Positions 53,965 to 62,814 of a stretch of DNA of 64,000 bases are shown here, one piece after another; within the stretch, counting starts at the first letter, position 1, and each line of letters begins with the position of its first letter. The stretch covers positions 2,480,001 to 2,544,000 of the forward strand of contig NZ_OY771475.1 of NCBI RefSeq assembly GCF_963674635.1, written 5' to 3'. The stretch is from Breoghania sp. GTDB lineage: Bacteria; Pseudomonadota; Alphaproteobacteria; Rhizobiales; Stappiaceae. The translations under genes were made by a program, and so were the position numbers. Below the pieces are notes generated by a model. It saw only the letters and a list, made by a program, of their open reading frames with translations, made no database searches and was not told where the DNA came from.

Positions 53965-54010
53965 CGCCCGGATAGCCCCGCAAAAGCGGTGGTTTTCCGG
54001 GCGTTTTCGT
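53965..54010 (+). terminator. Rho-independent terminator after phasin 2
   Basis: CGCCCGGA (53965-53972) and TCCGGGCG (53996-54003) enclose an inner CCGC-aaaa-GCGG stem and are followed by TTTTCGTTT. Confidence 0.8.
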
Positions 54011-54059
54011 TTCGAGATCAAGCTGTGCACAGGCGACGCAAAAACGCCGCCATGGGCAC

Positions 54060-54088
54060 TTGAAATCGAAATCGAAAATCCATATGGT
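54060..54088 (+). promoter_or_regulatory. Sigma70 promoter of tRNA-His
   Basis: TTGAAA at 54060-54065, a 17-bp spacer, and TATGGT at 54083-54088, ending 13 bp before the mature tRNA. Spacing is ideal and both boxes are near consensus. Confidence 0.75.
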
Positions 54089-54101
54089 CCGCTCACTTCG
54101 C

Positions 54102-54178
54102 GCCGCCTTAGCTCAGTTGGTTAGAGCGCTAGATTGTGGATCTAGAGGTCCCCCGTTCGAACCGGGGAGGCGGTACCA
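54102..54178 (+). tRNA. tRNA-His (GTG anticodon)
   Basis: 77 nt with encoded CCA. The cloverleaf is complete: acceptor GCCGCCT/AGGCGGT, D-arm GCTC/GAGC, anticodon stem CTAGA/TCTAG around TTGTGGA, and T-arm CCCCG/CGGGG with TTCGAAC. The anticodon is GUG. The discriminator is A73 and the first pair is G1:U72, with no room for an extra templated G-1 pairing with C73; this is the atypical tRNA-His known from alphaproteobacteria such as Caulobacter and rhizobia. Confidence 0.95.
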
Positions 54179-54275
54179 TTCCCCTTCAAGGGGTTTTCCT
54201 GACAATTTGACGATATCAGGCTCTCACGGGGCACGCCTTGTCGTGCGCGCGGCGAAGAAGAGACCGACCCAAGCA

Positions 54276-54392
54276 CCTCTCTCCAGGGGAGAGATCGGAG
54301 CGAAGCTCCGAGTAAGCGTGTCGAGCTCAACCGTATCCACGAGAATTCGATACCCCTCACCCCAACCCTCTCCCCATGGGAGAGAGGGGCGA
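54276..54392. repeat. Short palindromic repeats, element B (second locus)
   Basis: CTCTCTCC-aggg-GAGAG at about 54277-54294 is followed by TCGGAGCGAAGCTCCG, CCGTATCCACGAGA and a second palindrome with CTCTCCCCATGGGAGAG at 54366-54386. The order and filler match the cluster at 46962-47211. Confidence 0.8.
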
Positions 54393-54457
54393 ATTGGTCG
54401 TGTTGAGGGGCGGGGGATTGCCCGTTTGATTTGCGCGGGAGAGACGTTGCGGGGCGC

Positions 54458-54591
54458 GGCCGATCCTTCGAGACGCCTGCTTCTCGCAGGCTCCTCAGGA
54501 TGACGTTGTGGGTGGGGAAAGCTCTTCAATCTCTCTACATTTACAACGTCATCCTGAGGAGCGACCGCAGGCGCGTCTCGAAGGATCGGCC
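54458..54591. repeat. Composite inverted repeat, element A copy 2
   Basis: GGCCGATCCTTCGAGACGCC and CTCCTCAGGATGACGTTGT at the left pair with ACAACGTCATCCTGAGGAG and GCGTCTCGAAGGATCGGCC at the right. The terminal and inner motifs are the same as in copy 1 at 46781-46911, while the small inner hairpin and core differ. Confidence 0.85.
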
Positions 54592-54634
54592 CCACACTCG
54601 GGCGACACGGCGAACACACCTGCCCCCGCATATG

Positions 54635-54664
54635 AAAAAGGCGGCCCCGAAGCGCCGCCCTTTC
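54635..54664 (-). terminator. Rho-independent terminator of the ThDP-enzyme gene
   Basis: On the minus strand GGCGGC-gcttcggg-GCCGCC is followed by TTTTT, 30-60 bp after the stop codon. Confidence 0.85.
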
Positions 54665-54693
54665 CATTTCGACGTCTGAGCGGCTTTAACGCC

Positions 54694-56385
54694 TCATCCC
54701 TTCACCTTCGCCAGCGAGTTTTCCCGGATGGCGGAGAGCGTCGTCACGGGGGAAATGATCTCGGGGTCCAGATGCAGGTGCAGCAGCGACAGCTTGCCGG
54801 ACGCTCGCGCACGCTCGAAAGCGGGCCCGAACTCCGATGTCTCGCGCACCGTCTCGCCGTGTCCGCCATAGGCGCGGATCAGGTCGGCGAAATCAGGATT
54901 GGCCATCATGGTCGCCGAAATCCGGCCCGGATATTCGCGTTCCTGATGCATGCGGATGGTGCCGTAGATCCCGTTATCGATACACAGGATGATCACCGCG
55001 GCCTCTGCCTGCATCGCGGTGCCCAGCTCGTTCATGGTCATCTGCAGGCATCCGTCCCCGGCGAAACAGACGACGTCGCGTTCGGGATGACGGATCTTGG
55101 CGGCAACCGCCGCCGGCAAACCGTACCCCATGGAGCCGCATGTCGGCGCAAGCTGGGTACCGAACCGCTGGAAACGGTGGAAACGGTGCAACCAGGTGGC
55201 GTAGTTACCCGCACCGTTGGTCATGATGGCGTCGGGCTTCAGATTGTGCCGGAGCCAGGTCATCACCTCCCCCATCTGCAATGGGCCTTGCGTCGCGGGC
55301 GGCTGATCCGACCAGGCGTGATACGCTTCGTTGGCGGCCCGCGTCTCATTCGACCAGACGATCTCGTTGGGCGGCTGAAGACCTTCAAGCGCGGCTGTGA
55401 AGGTTTCCGGCGAGGCGTGAATGGCAAGACTGGGCTGATAAACGCGGCCAAGCTCTTCCGCAGCGGCATGAACGTGAACGAAGGTCTGCGCAGGCGCGGG
55501 AATATCGAGAAGCGTATAGGACTGGCTCGGCACTTCCGAAAGCCGTCCGCCCGCCAACAGGATCAGGTCCGCATCGCGGATGCGTTCAACCAGCTTCGGA
55601 TTGACGCCAAGCCCCAGATCTCCCGCATAGTTGGGGTGGTTGTGATCGAACAGCATCTGGCGCCGGAAGGAACAGGCGACCGGAAGGTCGAAACGCTCGG
55701 CAAACCGTGCAAGCCGGGCGGTCGCAGCTTCCGACCAGCCACTGCCGCCCGCGATCACGACGGGACGTTTTGCGGCCCACAGCATCTTCTGAAGATCCGC
55801 CATCTGACCGAGGCCGGGGTGGGTTTCCACGTGGCAGGCCGGCTTCGGGGCGGCGACATCCGCCTCTTCCACCAGCATGTCTTCCGGCAGCGCCAGCACA
55901 ACCGGCCCGGGGCGACCGGAACACGCAACGGAGAAGGCCCGCGCGATGATCTCCGGCACCCGTTCGGCGTCCTCGATTTCGGCGACCCACTTGGCAATCG
56001 AGCCGAACATCTTGGTGTAATCGACTTCCTGGAAAGCGTCGCGCCCGCGCATCCCGCGTTCGATCTGGCCGATAAAGAGGATCATCGGCGTGGAATCCTG
56101 CTGCGCGACATGGATCCCTGCAGACGCATTGGTCGCTCCGGGCCCGCGCGTTACCATGCAAATGCCGGGCTTGCCCGACATCTTGCCCCAGGCCTCGGCC
56201 ATCATCGCCGCGCCGCCTTCCTGACGACACACCGTCACCGGAAGGGAGGCATCGTGAAGTGCGTCCAACACGGCCAGATAGCTTTCACCGGGAACGCAGA
56301 AAACACGTTCCGCGCCATTTGCCTCAAGCGCATCGACGAGGAGTTGCCCTCCGGTCTTCTTTTTTTGCGCTGCTACGTCAGTCAT
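54694..56385 (-). CDS. Acetolactate synthase-like thiamine diphosphate enzyme
   Basis: A 563-residue ThDP-dependent enzyme with the three usual domains. The N-terminal domain has FCVPGESYLAVLDAL, the catalytic glutamate region RQEGGAAMMAEAWG and GPGATNASAGI; the middle domain follows; the C-terminal domain has GSMGYGLPAAVAAKI and the cofactor motif GDGCLQMTMNELGTA with N in DNGIYGT. It resembles acetolactate synthase large-subunit-like proteins of unassigned substrate; there is no adjacent regulatory ilvN, so biosynthetic AHAS is unlikely. Confidence 0.88.
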   Translation of the reverse strand: MTDVAAQKKKTGGQLLVDALEANGAERVFCVPGESYLAVLDALHDASLPVTVCRQEGGAAMMAEAWGKMSGKPGICMVTRGPGATNASAGIHVAQQDSTPMILFIGQIERGMRGRDAFQEVDYTKMFGSIAKWVAEIEDAERVPEIIARAFSVACSGRPGPVVLALPEDMLVEEADVAAPKPACHVETHPGLGQMADLQKMLWAAKRPVVIAGGSGWSEAATARLARFAERFDLPVACSFRRQMLFDHNHPNYAGDLGLGVNPKLVERIRDADLILLAGGRLSEVPSQSYTLLDIPAPAQTFVHVHAAAEELGRVYQPSLAIHASPETFTAALEGLQPPNEIVWSNETRAANEAYHAWSDQPPATQGPLQMGEVMTWLRHNLKPDAIMTNGAGNYATWLHRFHRFQRFGTQLAPTCGSMGYGLPAAVAAKIRHPERDVVCFAGDGCLQMTMNELGTAMQAEAAVIILCIDNGIYGTIRMHQEREYPGRISATMMANPDFADLIRAYGGHGETVRETSEFGPAFERARASGKLSLLHLHLDPEIISPVTTLSAIRENSLAKVKG

Positions 56386-56508
56386 GAATCACCCTCTGTG
56401 CACATTTTTGCGCGATCATAGAGGGCGAAAGTCGGAGAGGGAATCGCAACGGCATGTGAAGTTTTGCGTTTTCACCGCTACGTAAACACCGAAATGCGAC
56501 CGGGAATG

Positions 56509-56889
56509 TTAGATCGACTGAACGGTCACCACCTGAAACGTGTGCATTTCGCCATCATCATCGCGGATGGAGACATATTCGCCAGGCCTGAATGGATGGG
56601 CCGCGAAGCGATAACCCGCCTCATCATCCTCGTCGCCGTCAATGTCATAGCGAAACGCCCAGGAGCCGCCAGGGCGATGGACGAGATGGCCAATATCGTC
56701 CTGTTCGTCCCCCCAGAAACGCCGCACCCGACACTTGTCGCGATGGGTTTTCCATATGGCGGGATCGATTTCCCCGGCCTCCGTCAGGGGCGCAACGAAC
56801 TCATATCCGTGGCGATTGGAGCCGTTGGGGTGTTCTTTCGTACGCGCCAGATTGAGCCGTATTTTCTTGAGTTCCGAAAGGTCACCCAT
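56509..56889 (-). CDS. Conserved hypothetical protein
   Basis: A 126-residue acidic soluble protein. It has LSELKKIRLNLARTKEHPNGSNRHGYEFVAPL, here noted as its most conserved-looking N-terminal block, a central RVRRFWGDEQDDIGHLVHRPGGSWAFRYD and a C-terminal FRPGEYVSIRDDDGEMHTFQVV. Homologues occur in alphaproteobacteria without known function. GGAGGAG stands 9 nt before ATG 56889, so the earlier ATG 56898 is not used. It stands alone, divergent from the kinase fusion gene. Confidence 0.7.
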   Translation of the reverse strand: MGDLSELKKIRLNLARTKEHPNGSNRHGYEFVAPLTEAGEIDPAIWKTHRDKCRVRRFWGDEQDDIGHLVHRPGGSWAFRYDIDGDEDDEAGYRFAAHPFRPGEYVSIRDDDGEMHTFQVVTVQSI

Positions 56890-57113
56890 GGCGTTCATCT
56901 CCTCCGCGCCAACTCATTCAAATTTTACGTAATGTTGTAAGATACAATTATCACATCACCATTCCGTTGGGGAAATTCTCATTCTCTTCCCTCAAGACTG
57001 CCTTAAATTGCGACCAGTTCATTGATTGAAGTCAACGCCCCCGTACGATCAACGAATAGAATGCAGAATGACTATCCTTTTCCCGACAACACTTGCCTGG
57101 ACGGTATCTGAAC

Positions 57114-58694
57114 GTGACTGACGACATGCAGCCCCGAGTTCTTGCCATGCTGGAGGATCCGGTTACCCACGGGACAGGCGGTGAGGTCACGCGTATCGAC
57201 ACACATGCGGCGGTGGTGATTCTGGCAGGTGACAACGCATGGAAAATGAAACGTGCGGTGCGTTTTCCCTTTCTCGATTACTCAACGCTTGAAAAACGGG
57301 AAGCGGCCTGCAAACGCGAGATAGAGGTCAACCAAACGAATGCCCCCCGGATCTATCGCGGCGCAGTGCCCGTGACGCAGGACGCGGATGGCAGTCTGGC
57401 GCTTGGCGGCCACGGCGAGCCTGTGGAATGGCTAGTGCACATGACGCGGTTCGATGAGACCCGCACACTCGATATCCTCGCTGAAAAGGGCCCCCTTCCC
57501 GCAGGGATGGCGGATCAACTTGCGGAGATATTCGCCGCCGCGCATGCGGCAGCCCCGCAGGTCGACGAAGCGGCTGCGGCCGACTGGATTGACGATCTGG
57601 AAGCCTATGTGGACCAAAACCGGGCGGCGTTTCTGGCCAGTCCGGATTTATTCCCCCCCGAGCGGGTGCGCATGCTGAACGCGGAGGCGAACGCCATGCT
57701 CACCTGGATTCGCCCCCTTCTGGCCCAGCGTGGCCGCACCGGCTCCATTCGGCGCTGTCACGGCGATGCGCATCTGGGCAATATCGTGCTGATCGACGAA
57801 AAGCCCGTGCTCTTCGACGCCATCGAATTCGACGACCGCATTGCAACCGGCGACGTGCTCTACGACCTTGCCTTTCCGCTTATGGACCTTGTCATGCATG
57901 GACAAGAGAGCGCTGCAAACAGGCTGCTGAACCGATATCTTGCAGAAACCCAATGCCTTGCAAATCTGGAGGATCTGGCGGCACTTCCGTTCTTCATGCT
58001 GATGCGCGCCTGTATCCGAGCGAAGGTGGCCGCCGCACGCGCCGCCAACCTTTCAGGGCAGGATCGTCAGGCGGCCAATGATGACGCCATCCGTCACTTT
58101 CAGCTTGCCGAGCGCTTCCTGGACTCGCCCGAGCCCCGGCTGATCGCGGTGGGCGGGCTTTCGGGCACGGGAAAGTCGTCGCTTGCGCGTGCGTTGGCGC
58201 CGGAATTGGGCATGCCTCCGGGGGCGGTCGTCCTGCGCTCGGATGTCGAACGCAAACTGCTCTTCAACGCGAAGATGACCGAGCAGCTGCCGACGGAAGC
58301 TTATACGGACACGATCACGCAGGAAGTCTATGCCCGGTTGTGCGAAAAGGCCGAGGTGGCGCTGGCCGCGGGGCAAAACGTGATCGTCGACGCCGTTTTC
58401 GCCAGGCCGCGTGAGCGCGACGGTATTGCGAAACTCGCCACGATACTGGACGTTCCCTTCCGCGGCCTTTGGCTGGAAGCCAATCCGAAGCTCATGGAAG
58501 AGCGCGTGGATACGCGCGTCAACGATGCGTCCGACGCTGACATCGCAGTGGTGCGTTTCCAGTTACGCCTCGACCTTGGGCCGATCGGCTGGCCACGCGT
58601 CGATGCCTCGGGATCACCTGAGGATACCAAGGCCAATGCGCTGGACACCCTGGCCGCATTCGAGACCTCCGACGTTCGAGCCCCCTGTGCCTGA
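57114..58694 (+). CDS. Fusion of aminoglycoside-phosphotransferase-like domain and AAA kinase
   Basis: A 526-residue two-domain protein. The N-terminal part is an APH-fold kinase-like domain with RRCHGDAHLGNIVLID and a D at IEFDDR, the catalytic loop and metal site. The C-terminal part (from about 345) is a P-loop kinase with Walker A GGLSGTGKSSLARAL. This arrangement is a known proteobacterial family of unknown substrate. GTG 57114 is chosen; ATG 57126 is the alternative. No resistance role should be inferred from the APH fold. Confidence 0.87.
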   Translation: MTDDMQPRVLAMLEDPVTHGTGGEVTRIDTHAAVVILAGDNAWKMKRAVRFPFLDYSTLEKREAACKREIEVNQTNAPRIYRGAVPVTQDADGSLALGGHGEPVEWLVHMTRFDETRTLDILAEKGPLPAGMADQLAEIFAAAHAAAPQVDEAAAADWIDDLEAYVDQNRAAFLASPDLFPPERVRMLNAEANAMLTWIRPLLAQRGRTGSIRRCHGDAHLGNIVLIDEKPVLFDAIEFDDRIATGDVLYDLAFPLMDLVMHGQESAANRLLNRYLAETQCLANLEDLAALPFFMLMRACIRAKVAAARAANLSGQDRQAANDDAIRHFQLAERFLDSPEPRLIAVGGLSGTGKSSLARALAPELGMPPGAVVLRSDVERKLLFNAKMTEQLPTEAYTDTITQEVYARLCEKAEVALAAGQNVIVDAVFARPRERDGIAKLATILDVPFRGLWLEANPKLMEERVDTRVNDASDADIAVVRFQLRLDLGPIGWPRVDASGSPEDTKANALDTLAAFETSDVRAPCA

Positions 58695-58809
58695 TCCCTC
58701 CCCGTCGCGGGTGGCCGCCTTGCGACAGGACGCTTCTGCCACCTTGGAAGATCAACTATGCTTTGCGGATCCGGCAATACGGAATCATGGCTGGAAGAAG
58801 GGGCGGAAA

Positions 58810-59721
58810 ATGGGTTTCAGGCGGGGCGTTGCATCCGGGCAGCCGGGGCTTTGCAGACTGACTATCGGTGTTCTTTTCGCCGTTTTCGCGAGCCTTTTGG
58901 CCGGGCTCGCGGAGGCCGCCGATGAAGACCGGGCAACTCTTTCCGATAAGCTTCCACAGGTGGCCCTGACCCGCGACGGCATTACTGCGAAGCTCTTCAT
59001 GGCTTATCCGGAAAACGACGCCACGTTGAAAGCGCCGAAGCTGGAAATCAGCGTCGAAGGCAAGCGCGTGGTGGAGCTGTTTGGCGAAGCGAATGGCTGG
59101 GAGACCCCGCAAGGCACCGTCGGCTTCTACGAGATCGACCCCACCAACAACACGCCCGAGATTGTCTTCACATCCTTTTCCGGTGGCGCGCATTGCTGCA
59201 CCCAGATCTACGTGATGAGCACAGATGCTTCGGGCGCGTGGCAGACGATCGACTTCGGCATGTATGACGGCGAGGGCGGGGACTTCTCCGATATCGACGG
59301 CGACGGCCTGGTCGAGATGTCGACCTATGACAACGCATTTCTCTATGCCTTCGATTGCTATGCCTGTTCCACCGCGCCGCTGATGATCCTGACGGCGCGG
59401 AGCGGTCAGCGGGTCGACATCACGCGCGAACCGAAATTCGCGCAGGCCCATCGGACGCGATTGAGCTCGATGAACGAGGGACTGGAGGCCGCGCGCGCGG
59501 AATTTTCTCCCGGCTTCTTTGCAGGCTGGGTCGCGCAGAAGGCGCTGTTGGGAGAAGGCTATGACGCCTGGGAGACCATGAAACGCGCCTATCGCGGCTA
59601 CCGCGATGAAGGCTTCGAAAGCTGCCCGACGGAGAAGCCGAACTGCTCTGAAAGCGAGCGGGGCACCTACCCCTTCCCCACGGCGCTAACAGTCTTCCTC
59701 AAGGAACAAGGCTATCTTTGA
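58810..59721 (+). CDS. Secreted hypothetical protein
   Basis: A 303-residue protein with a signal peptide (hydrophobic 17-35, cleavage near AEAAD). The mature part has FTSFSGGAHCCTQIYV, then FSDIDGDGLVEMSTYDNAFLYAFDCYACSTAP with an EF-hand-like DIDGDG loop and several cysteines, and a C-terminal YRGYRDEGFESCPTEK. The family occurs in alphaproteobacteria with no known function. ATG 58810 is preceded by a GGGG-rich site; the long upstream in-frame ORF overlaps the previous gene and is not used. Confidence 0.75.
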   Translation: MGFRRGVASGQPGLCRLTIGVLFAVFASLLAGLAEAADEDRATLSDKLPQVALTRDGITAKLFMAYPENDATLKAPKLEISVEGKRVVELFGEANGWETPQGTVGFYEIDPTNNTPEIVFTSFSGGAHCCTQIYVMSTDASGAWQTIDFGMYDGEGGDFSDIDGDGLVEMSTYDNAFLYAFDCYACSTAPLMILTARSGQRVDITREPKFAQAHRTRLSSMNEGLEAARAEFSPGFFAGWVAQKALLGEGYDAWETMKRAYRGYRDEGFESCPTEKPNCSESERGTYPFPTALTVFLKEQGYL

Positions 59722-59885
59722 CGCCTGCCGGGCGCCATGGAACCGGAAGAAACCGGCCCCGCGGCGACGGGGTGTGGGTCCGCGAAGGAGATAGACACCT
59801 GTTCGTTGAGCAGGCAGAAGCCCGCTCAGCCCGTCTGTCTTGCATCTCTTCGCCATTCGACGCCAGTTCTGGCCCAGTCGTGCGG

Positions 59886-62420
59886 CTATGAGGCGGCCTC
59901 TTGGGGGCTCTCGCCGGGGTCTTTCGCGTCGGAGCGCACTTCGGCCACCGACAGCGTGACCACAGAGACGGATTCGTCATCCGAGGACGGCCGGATCTTG
60001 AAGCCAAGCGACCGGCACATATCGAGCATGGTGGTGTTTTCCTTCAACACCTCTCCCGTGATTGTCTCGATGCCGTCGCCTTCCGCATATTCGATAATGA
60101 GGTTCATCAGCATCCAGCCGAGACCTTTGCCCTTCAGATCCGACTGCACCATGATGGCGTATTCGCCGGTCTTGTGATCGGGATCGGCATGCAGGCGCAC
60201 CGCCCCCACCATGACGCCGGTGGAGACGTCGAAGGCGGCGAAGGCCATGGCGCGCGAATAATCGAGCTGGGTCAGCCGCGCGAGAAAGGCGTGGGAGAAA
60301 TCGCGCACCGGCGCAAAGAACCGCAAGCGGAGATCCTCCGCACTCACCGCCTCGAAGAAAGCCTTGAAGCTGTCTTCGTCGTCCGGACGCACGGGACGCA
60401 CGAAGAAGCGGCGGCCATCCTTGAGCTGCAGTGTGCGCTCCCATTCCTTCGGATAGGGACGGATTGCAAGACGCGAGGTCGCCATGCGGCCGGGCACGAT
60501 CTTGGGCGGAGCGATCGCGATGCGCATGTCCGTGATCGTGACGACGCCGTCCTCGTCCACATAAAAGGGGTTGAGGTCGATTTCGCGGATCTCGGGGATA
60601 TCGACGGCGAGCTGGGCGAGCTTGACCAGCACCATCGCGATGGCATGACGGATATGGCGCGATTGTTCGTTCTCGTCCGCGTCGTGGAAAAGACGGGAAA
60701 TGCGGGTGCGCGCGATCAGGGCCTCGGCGAGGTTGAGATCGAGCGGTGCGAGATCGAGACCGTAATCGCCTGCGTAATCGACTGCGGAACCGCCCTGTCC
60801 GAACACGATCACGGGCCCGAAGGTGGGGTTGTCGGCAAGGCCGGCGAAGAGTTCACCCGGCACCTTGCTGCCCGCCTTGCGCGGGATGGACGGCGCCGGA
60901 CCGAAATTGAGGCCATAGGCCGTCAGCACATCGCGGCACTCCGAATGGTCGAGCCAGTCACGAGGTTCCGCCAGCGCATTGGTCACGATCGCGCGGGCCA
61001 CTTCCATCTGAGGAGTGAAATCGTCCGGAAGGCTGGGCGGGTTCGCCATCAGGAGTTTCTTGCCCTCGCTGTAGCGCGCCACATACATGAAGGCGCGCAC
61101 GGCTTCCGCCGACGTGCGATAGCAGGGAATTCCGGCAGCCTCCAGCATGCGCTGCGGCGCCTGTTCGGCCGTTGCGAGCGCCGCAATCACGGCCTTCTTG
61201 GCGCGCGGCTGGCCCACCTGGCGTCCCGCGGCCGCCACGATGGCTGCCGCCGTACCCATGGGCTGGGCGAAAGCGGTGGGCGCGGAGACGACCACGATCC
61301 CGTCCACGTTGCGGTCCGCCAACAGAAGCCGGATCAACTCCTGATAGCTCTCCGGCGGGGCATTGGAGGGGATTATCAACGGGTTTTCGGGGGCCACAAA
61401 GGAGCGCAGCATCGGCTGCACGGCCTCCTCCGTCACCGCGGAAATCTGCGCGATCTCGCCGCCAAGCGCAGCCACACGGTCGGCGGCGAGGGTCGCGAGA
61501 GACCGGCTGTTGGCAATGATCGCCAAACGGCGACCGAGGTTCGGGTGCACACGGGTCACCGTCTCCGCAGCATCGAACATGTCGTCGAGACCGGTCACAC
61601 GCAGCACACCCGCACGCATCAGCGCCGCATCATAGACCGCATCCATGGTGGCAAGACGCCCGGCTGCGGTCAGCGAGCTCGCCTGGGGATCGGTGCTGAC
61701 GCCGGTGCGGATGAGGACGACCGGCTTCGCCCTTGCCGCCGCCCGCGCAGCCGACAGGAACTTGCGCGCATTGGTCACCGTTTCCAGCTGGACCATGATG
61801 GCACGGGTTTCCACATCGCTGGTGAACCAGTCGAGGAGGTCGGCGATATCGACGTCCACCCGGTCGCCGAGCGAGACAACGTGGGAGAACCCGACCCCAT
61901 GCGCCGCGGCCCAGGAAAGGGTGGCGTTCATGATGATGCCGGACCGGCAGACCATTGCCAGATCCCCGCCCGGCACCGTTTCCACCGACAGGTGCACCTG
62001 CATGCGGTGACTGGGAGACGAGATGCCGAGACTGCCCGGACCAATGAGGCGAAGATTGTAAGGGCGCGCGGCGTCCAGCATGGCTTGCAACGTTTCCGAC
62101 GGCCACACCTCGAAACCGGACGCGATCATTACCGCTGCGCGCGTGCCTCCGGCTCCCAGCCTTGCGATGGTCTCCACGGCGTGGTCCGGCCCGCAGGCCA
62201 GCACCGCCAAATCTGGCATCTGGCCCATGTCGTCCAGACTGTCCGCCTCGGAAAACGCGCCATGTGTGTCGTGAAAGCCAACAAGCGTCGTCGGCGAGAG
62301 ATATCCGCTGTCGGCCATGCGCTCCAGCAGAGAACTCAGCTCGTCTTCGCCCAAATAATTGGGGCCGATCAGCGCGATCGATTTGGGCTTGAGCAATCCG
62401 TCAAGGTTGATGATGGTCAT
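59886..62420 (-). CDS. Pat-like protein lysine acetyltransferase with acyl-CoA synthetase-like region
   Basis: 844 residues. The N-terminal part is a NDP-forming acyl-CoA synthetase-like module (CoA-binding PKSIALIGPNYLG, then SHVVSLGDRVDVDIADLLDW). A shortened ATP-grasp region follows, jumping from LTAYGLNFGPAPSIP to GELFAGLADNPTFGPVIVFG, so roughly 50-70 residues of the usual ATP-binding lobe are absent. The C-terminal GNAT domain is intact (RFFVRPVRPDDEDSFKAFF, DLKGKGLGWMLMNLIIEYA). Homologues such as E. coli Pat are about 890 residues. It is likely a lysine acetyltransferase with a non-catalytic sensing region. ATG 62420 is chosen over 62534. Confidence 0.88.
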   Translation of the reverse strand: MTIINLDGLLKPKSIALIGPNYLGEDELSSLLERMADSGYLSPTTLVGFHDTHGAFSEADSLDDMGQMPDLAVLACGPDHAVETIARLGAGGTRAAVMIASGFEVWPSETLQAMLDAARPYNLRLIGPGSLGISSPSHRMQVHLSVETVPGGDLAMVCRSGIIMNATLSWAAAHGVGFSHVVSLGDRVDVDIADLLDWFTSDVETRAIMVQLETVTNARKFLSAARAAARAKPVVLIRTGVSTDPQASSLTAAGRLATMDAVYDAALMRAGVLRVTGLDDMFDAAETVTRVHPNLGRRLAIIANSRSLATLAADRVAALGGEIAQISAVTEEAVQPMLRSFVAPENPLIIPSNAPPESYQELIRLLLADRNVDGIVVVSAPTAFAQPMGTAAAIVAAAGRQVGQPRAKKAVIAALATAEQAPQRMLEAAGIPCYRTSAEAVRAFMYVARYSEGKKLLMANPPSLPDDFTPQMEVARAIVTNALAEPRDWLDHSECRDVLTAYGLNFGPAPSIPRKAGSKVPGELFAGLADNPTFGPVIVFGQGGSAVDYAGDYGLDLAPLDLNLAEALIARTRISRLFHDADENEQSRHIRHAIAMVLVKLAQLAVDIPEIREIDLNPFYVDEDGVVTITDMRIAIAPPKIVPGRMATSRLAIRPYPKEWERTLQLKDGRRFFVRPVRPDDEDSFKAFFEAVSAEDLRLRFFAPVRDFSHAFLARLTQLDYSRAMAFAAFDVSTGVMVGAVRLHADPDHKTGEYAIMVQSDLKGKGLGWMLMNLIIEYAEGDGIETITGEVLKENTTMLDMCRSLGFKIRPSSDDESVSVVTLSVAEVRSDAKDPGESPQEAAS

Positions 62421-62814
62421 GATGGGGTGTGGGACAGCGGTCTTGCGGTTGTTATGGAAGTTCGAGGCGTATTCCCGCTCGCGCGACAAACCGGGAGAGC
62501 GGGCTTTTATCTGGTTTACAACGTACACAAACATACTTGCGCCGGAGGAAGGCCGCCCTTCAACCAGTTTTTCATGATGCGCAGGCTCCGCCGAACTCGC
62601 AACTGCAAAAGTCCCTACGAAAGATCAACTTGTGGACGGCATGGGCACGCAGCCCGTGATTGCATTCCCGTTTCCCCCGGCAGATGAGCGACATCGGCTC
62701 ATTGTGCGCCGAAAACAAAACAGCCCGCAGAAACGAAACGGACTGTCCGTTCATTTCTGCGGGCCGCCATTTTCTCATCCCCTCCCATCGCATGAGAGAG
62801 GAGGATCCGTCTCG
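62421..62814. other. Intergenic region between the Pat-like and universal-stress genes
   Basis: 394 bp with no supported gene. It contains the promoter region of the Pat-like gene and, at 62711-62764, the terminator of the usp gene. A degenerate element-B-like palindrome may lie near 62774-62804. Confidence 0.5.
62711..62764 (-). terminator. Rho-independent terminator of the universal stress gene
   Basis: On the minus strand GCCCGCAGAAA and TTTCTGCGGGC form 11-bp arms enclosing ACGGAC-a-GTCCGT, followed by TGTTTTGTTTTC. Confidence 0.9.

Larger units (their letters stand above)
54179..54693. other. Repeat-filled intergenic region after tRNA-His
   Basis: 515 bp with no gene. It contains a cluster of element B palindromes (54276-54392), element A copy 2 (54458-54591) and the terminator of the downstream convergent gene (54635-54664). 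ORFs here translate repeats. Confidence 0.7.

Noticed and set aside
54431..54679. Short plus-strand frames in the region after tRNA-His, including the long frame starting at 54508
   Set aside because: They translate repeat element A and then run antisense to the ThDP-enzyme gene.
57114..58694. Aminoglycoside resistance gene
   Set aside because: The APH fold is fused to a P-loop kinase in a family not associated with resistance; annotated as a kinase of unknown substrate instead.
59901..62687. 928-codon open frame on the plus strand opposite the Pat-like gene
   Set aside because: It is the antisense shadow of a well-supported gene; the translation is rich in His, Arg and Gly with no recognisable domain, as expected in high-GC DNA.
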